A DNA stretch of 25,699 nt. It comes from Nemertoderma westbladi. Taxonomy: Eukaryota; Xenacoelomorpha; Nemertodermatida; Nemertodermatidae. Location of the stretch: assembly GCA_032718475.1 (NCBI GenBank), contig JAUCBJ010005824.1:1-25699 (forward strand). Direction: 5' to 3'. Positions 16,480-25,200 of the stretch are shown one piece after another. Numbering within the stretch: the first letter of the stretch is position 1; every line of letters begins with the position of its first letter. Position numbers and translations under genes: made by a program. The notes below the pieces were generated by a model. The model searched no databases. It was given only the letters and a program-made list of their open reading frames with translations, and had not been told where the DNA came from.

Positions 16480-16700
16480 AATCAATGGAGGCAACCTGAA
16501 GTCTAATCTCTTGGCCTTACTCATAAGACCGCACATTAACTCCCAAGGTTGCATACTATTACTATAGCTGGGAGAGTCAAAGCTAGTGTGCACTAGATTC
16601 AGCCTAGAGCTAGGAAAAAGAATAATGCTCTTCTAGGGTTCGAACTCACGACCTTCTAATTAGAAAACTAAGCAAATGATCAGCTTGAAGGCCTTAGACC
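16480..16700 (-). mobile_element. Degenerate tRNA-derived SINE
   Basis: The minus strand reads GAAGGTCGTGAGTTCGAACC (16637-16656), strongly like the variable loop/T-arm of a tRNA with a B box. An AAGCTGATCATTTG stretch about 40 nt upstream is a poor A box. The anticodon-arm region (TTCTAATTAGAA) does not fold properly. The remaining 150 bp toward 16480 would be the SINE body and include a short inverted pair, CTCCCA/TGGGAG. Confidence 0.5.
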
Positions 16701-16709
16701 CTTATGAGT

Positions 16710-16748
16710 CATAGTCTATGCCTCACTGCCTCAGTGAGGCATAGTCTA
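16710..16748 (+). repeat. 22-bp double-palindrome array, interrupted by Copia (left part)
   Basis: CATAGTCTATG and CCTCAGTGAGG quasi-palindromes in tandem, with a partial GCCTCACT duplication. The last bases GTCTA (16744-16748) are the left target duplication of the Copia element. Confidence 0.85.
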
Positions 16749-16781
16749 TGTGACTTGAGTTGTGTCAAAGGTTATAAGGCA

Positions 16782-19292
16782 ATTAATAAAAAAGAATTTA
16801 CAGCATATGTTATTCTCAGACTTGAACAAAAATTCAATTGTAAAGATGTTTCTACTGCTGCTTATTCTCCGTTTAGTAACGGAATTTGCGAGAGGCATAA
16901 TGGATTGCTAAAGGAAACCTTAACAAAAACAGTTCTTTCAGATAAAACCATTTCAGTAAGTTTGGCTTTAGATTATTCGATATATGCTAAGAACTGTTTA
17001 TATGATAGTGATGGTTTCTCGCCTAGTCAAAGAGTCTTTGGTAGAAATCCTAGAGTACCTTTGTTAGAAGAAGATGATTTGTTTCAAGTGCAAGCATCCG
17101 ACAAGTGTGATTGGGATGATCCTATTCGTGACCAAATGAATGTTCTGTTTACCACTCGCAAGGCTTATATTTCTTCTGAGGCAAGTCGAAGACTGAAAAC
17201 TGCTTTAACTCATAAGGTCACCACTCCGAGTGAGAATGTATCATCTGGACAAATTGTTTATTACTGGAGAGACAATGTTTCAAAAGAAAAGCGAGGTTGG
17301 AAGGGGCCAGGCATTGTAATAGGTCGAGATGGACCTACAATTCTCGTTAAACATGGTGTAAATGTTATTAGAGTTCACAGAATTCATATTAGAAAGTCAG
17401 AACCTATCAATGATGACGAAAGTTGCTGTGATGAAGATTATTGTAATAATAATAAAATGGATGAGAGTGAAAGAGTGAAGAAACTAACAAATGCTGTTAT
17501 TAATCTAGATAATAATGGAGATGATGTGACAATTCCTTTACCAGTAGTTGGTGAAAATAAACAAATTTTGTCGAAAACTGTTGATGTTGACCTTGAGGGA
17601 GGCATACAGAATACAGCTGATAGAGTTGAAGGTGGTGCTAAAGATTTATCAACACATACATTATCGAGGGAGGTAAAGAATTTAAAAATAGATTCTAAAC
17701 ATTTTGATGAAATGGGTGGTTTACAACGTTCACAGCGAACTAGATTACCTCCGAAAGTGTATGGTATTGATTAAGTCTTGGAAACATCTGAATTGTTGTT
17801 TGATCCTGAATTAGTAATGGAAGCAAAGCTGAAGGAATTGGAGAATTGGAGAGAATTTAAAGTCATTGAGGAAGTTTCTGTTTCGAAAAACACAGTTCCT
17901 TTAATATCATCCAGATTTGTTATTACTGAAAAATCAGAAAGTGCAGGAGAGGAGACCCATATCAAGGCACGGTTAGTTATCAGAGGCTTTCAGGATAACA
18001 AAAATGATATTGAAACGACTATGTCTCCGACAATAGACAAAGGTGTATTGCGTTTGGTGTTATCCTTGTTGCCTACCTTAAATTGGAAACCAAAATCGAT
18101 AGATATAAGACGAGCTTTTTTGCAGAGCCCACTAGACCGAAATGTTTATGTGATACCACCTAAGGAGGCAAATGTACCTGAAGGTAATTGTTGGAAACTC
18201 AAGAAAGCTGCCTATGGGTTAGCAATTGCTCCTCGTAAATTTTATGAGAAAGTCCTTAGTATAATGACTGAGATTGGAATGGAGCAGAGTAGGGATGATC
18301 CCTGTTTATTTTTCTGTATTAAGGACAACAAGCTTGAAGGACTATTATGTATATATGTAGACGATTTTATTTATGGAGGTTCATATGAATTTGAAGAGAG
18401 AATAATTGGAAACATAAGAAAGAAACTGTTGGTTGGTGAGGAAAATATATCAAATCATCTGAAATTTGTTGGAATGGATATTCGTACAGAAAGTTGTGGG
18501 GATTCTTTTGAATTACATGTTTCACAGATCAATTATATTGATGGAATACATCAGATTAACTTACCTAAAAGACCCGATGATAGTGTCTTGCTCAAAGAAG
18601 AAGTAAGGGAATTGAGATCATTAATTGGAGCATTACAATGGTCTGCCACAGTAACACGACCGGATCTATCATACGGTGTATCAAATATCATGTCTCAGGT
18701 TGAAAATGCTACTGTAAAAACTCTGAAAGAAGCAAATAAACTTCTTAGAAGATGTAAAGCATTTTCCCCTTCAAAGATTGTGTACCAAAAATTGGAGGAT
18801 CTTCCTGTTCTAGAATGTTATACAGATAGCAGCTTTGGAACTGGCCAAAATGGAAGTAGCCAGGGTGGAGTCATATTGGCGATGTCATCTGGAAACAAAT
18901 TTAATATAGTGACTTGGCAATCAAAAAAGATCCGACGTGTGGCACGTTCAACTTTCGCGGCTGAAACACTTGCAGCAGCTGATGGGATTGATATGTTGAT
19001 GTTCTTGTCTGGTATTCTAAATGAGATTCATTTTCATGTTAAACAAAAACGTTTGAATACTGACTCGCAAAGTTTGGTTGATCATCTAAAGAGTGCAGAT
19101 AGCAATGTCACTGAAAAGCGTCTTCGAGTGGATCTTGGAGCATTAAGAGAGCTAACTGATGAGGTTGAAGTGAGATTCGTGCATACCAAACTCCAACTTG
19201 CTGATTGCCTGACTAAGAATATTAGTGGATATATCTTGTGGGAAGTTATGAACTGTGGTGTTTGGTATTCTGACACTCAACTTAAAAACTAA
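16782..19292 (+). pseudogene. Copia pol remnant: integrase C-terminal half, RT, RNase H
   Basis: One frame runs from the deletion junction to TAA 19290-19292, interrupted only by a TAA at 17772-17774. The first part has the integrase end YSPFSNGICERHNGLLKE (third catalytic residue, Glu), with the two Asp residues lost to the deletion. It continues through a variable region to RLPPKVYGID, where the TAA falls. Next come RT blocks RLVIRGF, SIDIRRAFLQSPLD, YVDDFIYGG (catalytic YVDD) and RPDLSYGVSN, and RNase H blocks CYTDSSFG, FAAETLAAADG, TDSQSLVDHL and HTKLQLADCLTK. RT and RNase H active sites look intact. The order IN-RT-RH identifies Copia rather than Gypsy. Codon use is AT-rich like the surroundings. 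Confidence 0.9.
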
Positions 19293-19298
19293 GATGAG

Positions 19299-19494
19299 TG
19301 TGACTTGAGTTGTGTCAAAGGTTATAAGGCATGGCCTAATATATATTCTGTATGTGATATATTGGTGGAGGTTGTCCGTACCGGTACGGTTATTCGGTCT
19401 TTTGTGTGTGGTTTGTATTAGGTCATATTGCTGGAGTATACTGTTATACAGTCAGAAGTTATTAGTAAAGAGTTGGAATTAGTTATTTTTGACA
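19299..19494 (+). repeat. Copia 3' LTR, 196 bp
   Basis: TG...CA ends, preceded seven bases after the pol stop by a short purine-rich AAGATGAG that may serve as the polypurine tract. Its first 33 bases repeat exactly at 16749-16781. It contains GTACCGGTAC near 19378. Confidence 0.9.
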
Positions 19495-19627
19495 GTCTAT
19501 GCCTCATTGAGTCATAGTCTATGCCTCAGTGAGGCATAGTCTCGGCCTCAGTGAGTCATAGTCTATGCCTCAGTGCCTCAGTGAGGCATAGTCTATGCCT
19601 CAGTGAGGCATAGTCTATGCCTCTGTG
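19495..19627 (+). repeat. 22-bp double-palindrome array (right part)
   Basis: Five to six units of CATAGTCTATG + CCTCAGTGAGG, with variants (GAGTCATAG, TCTCGGCCTCAG) and a partial duplication CAGTGCCTCAG like that of the left part. Continuous with 16710-16748 before the Copia insertion. Confidence 0.9.
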
Positions 19628-19929
19628 AGCGGATTCAATTCCGCCTCATTACCCCCATATAGTTGGTAAGTGGCGCCTTTTTCAGCAATATTGGAGATAC
19701 GAGATTGATAACAACCAATCTCGTATCACACCCAATAACGGGGATAACACACACCCCAAAAGCCACACAAAGGGAGGTTAGAGGTCAAACCACCTCAAGA
19801 GGGAAAATAACCAACGGACCCAGCAGGGGGGGGGGGGGGGCACCCCCACAGAGGTGAGAGGCATGAAGTAGGTTATCAGCCAATAGGAGTGGGGGAAAGC
19901 ATCCACTGGACAAAGGCCACGGTAATGTA
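19628..19929. other. Spacer with hairpin and poly-G; no gene
   Basis: Holds the stem-loop at 19696-19727 and a 14-G run at 19826-19839. The short + strand open frame here has no recognisable content. Confidence 0.4.
19696..19727. repeat. 12-bp perfect stem, 8-nt loop
   Basis: GATACGAGATTG (19696-19707) pairs perfectly with CAATCTCGTATC (19716-19727). Confidence 0.9.
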
Positions 19930-20256
19930 GGGATGATTAGATATATTATCAATGTATTCATACCAGTTCAGTTATTCCAGTCATTAGTTTGAGTGCAGAC
20001 ATCTTTTACCGTCACCATCATTACATATTACATATCCTACCTACCGGTATACTGCTATTGTCGACCTATCAACTGTGCTATTACATATATTATCAATTCA
20101 TTTTATCGATATTAACTACCAAGTGTCGAAGAGATAACAACAAACTCTTTTATTTCAATACCACGGTGACGCGTAGTCTGACAACCGGTCGGGATCCCTT
20201 GATCCCGTCACAGTAAAAGATACCCAGCTAACCACAAACTGTGACTGCCAGATAAG
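19930..20256 (+). other. Possible leader or LTR of the gag-like element
   Basis: It lies directly upstream of the gag-like ATG. A small hairpin, GGGATC-CCTT-GATCCC (20191-20206), lies about 50 bp before the ATG. An LTR was suspected but no second copy exists in the window, so its limits and nature are unproven. Confidence 0.25.
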
Positions 20257-21675
20257 ATGAGCACAGGACAACCACAATTGTCGGAGGGAGAGAGGTCACC
20301 GCCGCGGACCCCGGACGATACCAACCAAACGATCCGCTAGGCCGCGACGCGACGGTACCAACCTGCAACGCCGGATTTGCCGACGAGAGACGATCCGGCA
20401 GTCCAAGTGGAGGGCGGCTGTCTACCACAAGGAAGGGACGAGTTTACGCACGACGGCGGTCGGAGTACCGAAGTTGCCGGCCAGCCACAGGCTGAGGGCG
20501 ACGGACAGCCCACCGGAACGGCGACGGTGGGGCCGCCGGTACGACGCCGAACCAAGAGAGGAGGAGGAGATGTTGGCGATGAGGACGTCGGAACCAGCGA
20601 TCAGCTTCGACGGGCCTACAATGCGACGAAGAAACAGCTCAAGGAGGCCAGAGAGGGGGCAAAGGTAAACCAGGGGAAGTTGAGCCAGCGGCTAGATGAG
20701 TCGAATAAACATTTCAGATATCTAGTCCATTTCGGGCAGGGAGAACTGGCGAGTGAGAGAGCGATGGGGGTCGCCACCGAACTATTCGAACTGTGGGGAT
20801 CCGGGGTTATGGAGCCTGAAGTGGTGTACATAGGGCCATATTTTGTGGATGCTAAGGGAATTAAGTTAGTGGGTTGGGCAGATCCGTACGAGGGCGAACC
20901 CGAGGTTAACCCCGAGGATTCGGTCTCGTCGGTTAGCGAGAACCCCAGAAAGCGGGGGAAAGTTAGTAGGACAGAGAGGCGACGGAAGTCCGTCGCGACC
21001 AATAAGTCCGCTACATCCTCCGCGAAAGCAAGAAGGGTGTTAGAGATAGACCTGGCATGTCAATTAGCCATGGTGGCGCTAGACCAGAAAGAATTAGGTA
21101 GGCAGTTGGATGAGGGAACTGCGCTGTTGGAGAAAGAGAGGGAGTTGGCGAGGGAGTGTAGAGAGAGGGCCGAGAGGGTAGCGAGAAATTGTGGAGAACA
21201 AGAAGAGAGAGAGGCAGAGGAACGTAGGGAGTGAGAAACGAGAGTAGAGAAGGAATGTAAGGAGCGAGAAACGAGAGTAGAGAAGGAGCGTAAGGAGCGA
21301 GAGACGAGAGAGATGAACAAGCATAAAGAGCGAGAAGCGAAAGTAGAGAACGAGCGTAGAGAACAGGAGGCGAGGGAGGCAGGATTAGTGGATCAAAGTA
21401 TGCGAGAGGATAGAGAGAGGGAGAGAGCGGCAAAGCGTATGCGGGATGATATGCATGCCCGGCTAAGGGGGCTTATGCAATATCAGGCCAAACAGAAGCG
21501 CCGACTAGATCTGGCGCAGTTGGGATTATCTGAGAGTGAGGCTGGCTCGGATAGTATGTATGGGGAGCCAGAAGTTATGGAAACGTTTGTTAATACCCCA
21601 CTTACAGGCACCGGGCGACAGACCCTGGACTGGTGTAACCGTACGGGCGGGGGGGGGGGGGGGGGGTGGGGTTAA
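20257..21675 (+). pseudogene. GC-rich coiled-coil, gag-like ORF with two stops
   Basis: The ATG at 20257 opens a frame with TAG at 20338-20340 and TGA at 21232-21234, otherwise open to 21675 (about 470 codons). Parts in order: Pro/Arg-rich N terminus; a short basic stretch (RRRTKRGGG); a helical segment (NATKKQLKEAREGAKVN); a globular-looking part (ELFELWGSGVMEPE, YFVDAKGIKLVGWADPYE); a basic, NLS-like segment (RKRGKVSRTERRRK); then a long Glu/Arg-rich coiled coil with 11-residue (33-bp) repeats, KERETRVEK. No CCHC knuckle, protease or RT is visible. The TGA sits where sister repeats have CGA, so it arose by a C-to-T change. A gag-like role in an LTR element is inferred from position and composition only. 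It could equally be a host coiled-coil gene. Codon use is far more GC-rich than its neighbours. Confidence 0.5.
21645..21668 (+). repeat. Poly-G tract breaking the gag-like frame
   Basis: Near-continuous G run (CGGGCGGGG... to GGGTGGGG). The downstream continuation NNDNLLEGVNINSTVVDN reads in another frame, so length change here probably caused a frameshift. Confidence 0.8.
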
Positions 21676-22070
21676 TAACGATAATCTGTTAGAGGGCGTT
21701 AATATTAACAGTACCGTAGTAGACAACCCTAATCAAACTTTCATTCCAGGAAATAATGTTTTGCCCGGTGATTCTAATTTAAATAATACTTAATATTAAA
21801 TAATCAGTATCCCTAATTTAAACGCTCACATAATAATCCAAATAATTCAAATAATAATCTAAACCCAGATATACAAAATAATTCGAATATACAAAGTGAT
21901 TCCAATAATTTAAATTTAAATACACAGAGTAATTTTAATAATAATTTTAATTCAAACGAACAAAATAATCCCGATTCTAATCCAAATATACAGAAATAAT
22001 TGAAATAATAATCCGAATTTCGGTACAGAATAACTTCAAATAATCCAAATATTTTACACGACAATATTGT
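21669..22070 (+). pseudogene. Asn-rich continuation of the gag-like ORF
   Basis: After the poly-G tract one frame gives VNNDNLLEGVNINSTVVDN and NNVLPGDSNLNNT before a stop at 21793. A further shift gives an Asn/Ser/Gln-rich stretch (HNNPNNSNNNLNPDIQNN and similar) up to a stop near 21997. The AAT/AAC repetition is strong and the protein is low-complexity. It is not independent evidence for a gene, but the shared Asn/Asp-rich style suggests one decayed C-terminal tail. Confidence 0.4.
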
Positions 22071-22127
22071 TGATAATGCGTTGCTATTAATACGAACGCG
22101 GCGAGCATGTAGGTGGTCCGAGCCAGC

Positions 22128-22239
22128 GGGAGCCTGCCAGGCCACATAATCAGTACGCATGGGGGTAGCGGGGGTGAGAGACCCCGTAGGGAGCCTGGTA
22201 GGCCACGTAGTTAATACGCAGGGAGTAGCGGGGGTGAGG
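22128..22239 (+). repeat. 61-bp tandem dimer upstream of LINE-A copy 4
   Basis: GGGAGCCTG(C/G)(C/T)AGGCCAC starts at 22128 and 22189. Both units contain TACGCA(T)GGG and GTAGCGGGGGTGAG. The second unit runs straight into LINE-A sequence at 22240. GC-rich, unlike the AT-rich region just before. Confidence 0.8.
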
Positions 22240-25200
22240 CCTGCACCTGGCAGCAAGGGTACAGGGCATGACCCAGCAGATGAGCTGCAACAGCCAATGG
22301 TGGGTCATGTACGCCAGAGTAGATATGGGTGATGGGCCTCATATCTGACTCCATTGCGACACCCACCCTGTGGAATGGCAAACCAGGGTGTGGTATTTGC
22401 CCCGAGAGCTGACTCGGCAAAAAAGCACCCCCCAACCCCCACTATGGATTACATTAGCAATGCGGAGGTCCGGCCACTAGAGGCCAGTGGAATTACCGGA
22501 CACAATCGGCCTCACAGGCGTCAGTTAACTCCTGACCGGCTGCCTGTCTCACCCCCTACTGGAGAGAGAGCAGCCAACAATTCTTTGAGTCCCTTTCCTG
22601 ATGACCTTTCTGGCCCAAACCCTGGGTCACCAGGGAGGCCAGATTGTGATGGGGAGAGGGATTCTGGAGTTGGAGGCTACTCTCATGTTCCACCCCGACC
22701 AACAAAGCCATTGGTGAATCTGAGGCAAGTCACTAGACTAGCCTCAGTAAACACCCTAACACTCGGGTCCCCAATGCGACAAGGTGAGCTGACTGCCTTG
22801 GCAGATAAGCTTTCTCTTAGCGCAGTGGGTGTTCAAGAGCACCGAATGCAGACTGGACAGACTGATGAGGTTCTGATTAAGGACATGGGGGGCGGTTGGC
22901 GACTCGCCCTCGCGTCAGCAGATGATAGTGGCAATGGTGGAATTGGTCTATTGATGAATCCAACTGCACATGCAGCATTGGACAAAATAGACCAAATCTC
23001 TAACCGCATCATCCGTTGCCACTTCTCATGTTCTGGAAGACTGGCTAAGAAGTTTCCTAAGGTGGTTCTGATTGTGTGCTACTCTCCAACTAGTGTTGCC
23101 CCTGTAGAGGAGGTGGAAAATTTCTACCACAATCTACAAGCAGCAACTGATGGAGTGGATCAGCATGCATTCTTAACATTCCTGGGAGACTTTAATGCAA
23201 GTCTGCATCAATCACCTACATCGCCCTGGGTCTATAGCAATAGTGTTAACCGAAATTCTGTCCATCTTCAGGATTTTATCTCTGGAAATGGATTGTTTTC
23301 GGCTGGAACCCAGTTCAAGAAGCGAACTGGAAAGCTATGGACTCATAGTGGACCCAGTGGTCACAAGTCCCAGATAGACCATATTCTGTTTCGTAGGAAA
23401 TACAGGAGCTCTATACAAGACTGTAATGCATTTACACTTCGACCCTTCTCCAGTGATCACCGCCTTATTGTGGCCAAGGTAAGACTTAGTCTGCGTGCTA
23501 GCAGAACAACGAAATCTGCCTTGCCACGGCATGACTGGTCCTCTCTGTTGCAACAGCCAAGTGTGAGATCCAGCTTCACACTACAGCTGAGCAACAGGTA
23601 TGAGGCTCTTGCCTCTGAGGCGGCAGATCACTGTGAGGGCTATACTGCCTTTACAGAAGCAGTTAAGTTAGCAGCTGCAGAAACAGTTCCTGTATACCCT
23701 CGAAACAGGAAAAGGGCCCCCTGGACTGACAACAAAATTCAGAAGTGCCGAAATGACCTTCATAAGGCGCAGAAAGAGTCCCGACTCAAACAGACTACAG
23801 CGGCCAAGAATGCAGTTAAAGCTGCATCTAGGTCCCTGAACAGGCAGTACTCTGCTAATCTACAGGAGCTAATAAACCAACAGGTTGATGCCATCAATGA
23901 TGCTGACGACAGCAGGCAATCATCCCAGGCATGGAAATCGATCAATCTGCTTACTGGGCGGAAAAGCCAACCAACCACCAAGGTTAAGGCTGAATCACCA
24001 GCCGATCGCCTCAATGGTTGGAAAGCCCACTTTGAAAAGCTCCTCAATAATGACAGGGTATTGCCTGATAACTTTATAGAAGTAAAAGTGTCTGAGTCTG
24101 TACTCCCAGATATTCCCATTGGCGATATCTCCTTTGCAGAAGTGAAGGCTGCTGCAAAGAGCATTAAGACCAATCGTGCCAGTGGTGTAGATGGTGTTCC
24201 CCCTGAGGTCTTTAAAATACCTGAGTGTTTAAAGCTCATCTATCCCATCATAGTAGACATGTACCGTACAACAAGAGTCCCACAAGAAATGAAAACAAAT
24301 AAGTTGGTGCCAGTTCCCAAGAAGGGCAACCTAACACTCTATGGTTCTTTTCGGGGAATCTCATTGATCTCGATTGCTGCAAAACTATACAATAGAATTC
24401 TATTAAATCGCATCAGGGATCCCATTGAGAGACTGCTACGTGGAAATCAGAATGGGTTCCGTAAAGGTCGTGGGACCATGGAGCCCATTTTGGCACTTAG
24501 AAGGATAATTGAAGAGTTATCAAAAAAGAAAGACAGGCATCTGGCTGTTATCTTTGTTGACTTCTTCAAGGCCTTTGATTCAGTCTCTCGCTCACGTATG
24601 TTCAGCATACTTTCATTATATGGGATTCCTGATGAAATTATTGCAGCAATCAGATCAGTATACGATGGTTCGACAACATTTGTGTCTACTGTTGACGGTG
24701 ACACAGAACCATTTGAAGTGTTATGGGGCGTCCTCCAAGGAGACACACTTGCACCATTCTTGTTCATTATTGTGGTTGACTATGTTCTACGCATGTCCTT
24801 AGATCATCATAATGATGATGGGGTGATGATAACTCCACCTACTGGCTCCAGAAGTCGAGGAAATCCTGCCAAGTACCTAACTGATCTAGACTTTGCTGAT
24901 GACTTAGGAGTACTCTCAGAATCATTAGAGGGAGCCCAGCGGCTCCTCAGCTCATTAGAACATGCTGCTTCTAGTGTTGGTCTTTTTATTAACTCCAGAA
25001 AGACCAAAATTCTGACAGTTAACTTTGAAAGTCCTCAGCAAGTCTCTGATCGGATGAGCATAAGCTCAAAGGATGGTATGCTTGAGCATGTGGACGACTT
25101 CTGTTACCTGGGATCATGGATCCGGAAGTCAGGTGAGGACCTTCGAATACGTAAGGGAAAGGCATGGGCAGCCTTGAATAGGCTTTCCAGGATTTGGAAG

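Larger units (their letters stand above)
16744..19499 (+). mobile_element. Ty1/Copia LTR retrotransposon, 5'-deleted, TSD GTCTA
   Basis: The element body is 16749-19494. The 3' LTR (19299-19494, 196 bp) starts TGTGACTTGAG and ends TTTGACA. The first 33 bp of the same LTR stand at 16749-16781 and join directly to the integrase coding region, so most of the 5' LTR, the primer site, gag, protease and the front of integrase are deleted. Flanking GTCTA at 16744-16748 and 19495-19499 is the 5-bp target duplication. The target was the 22-bp palindromic array. Confidence 0.9.

Noticed and set aside
16616-16700. Functional tRNA gene on the minus strand
   Set aside because: The B box is good, but the A box is poor and the anticodon and acceptor arms do not pair; better read as a SINE relic.
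16704-16781. N-terminal residues of the Copia frame starting at the first ATG (SHSLCLTASVRHSL...)
   Set aside because: These codons are the palindromic array and the LTR start, not protein; the real coding part begins at about 16782.
19660-19690. TGGCGCC as a retroviral-type primer binding site
   Set aside because: The match is only seven bases and no LTR end precedes it.
21011-21433. Minus-strand Leu/Ser/Pro-rich frames, which could suggest membrane protein
   Set aside because: Antisense shadow of the Glu/Arg-rich coiled coil; typical mirror composition.
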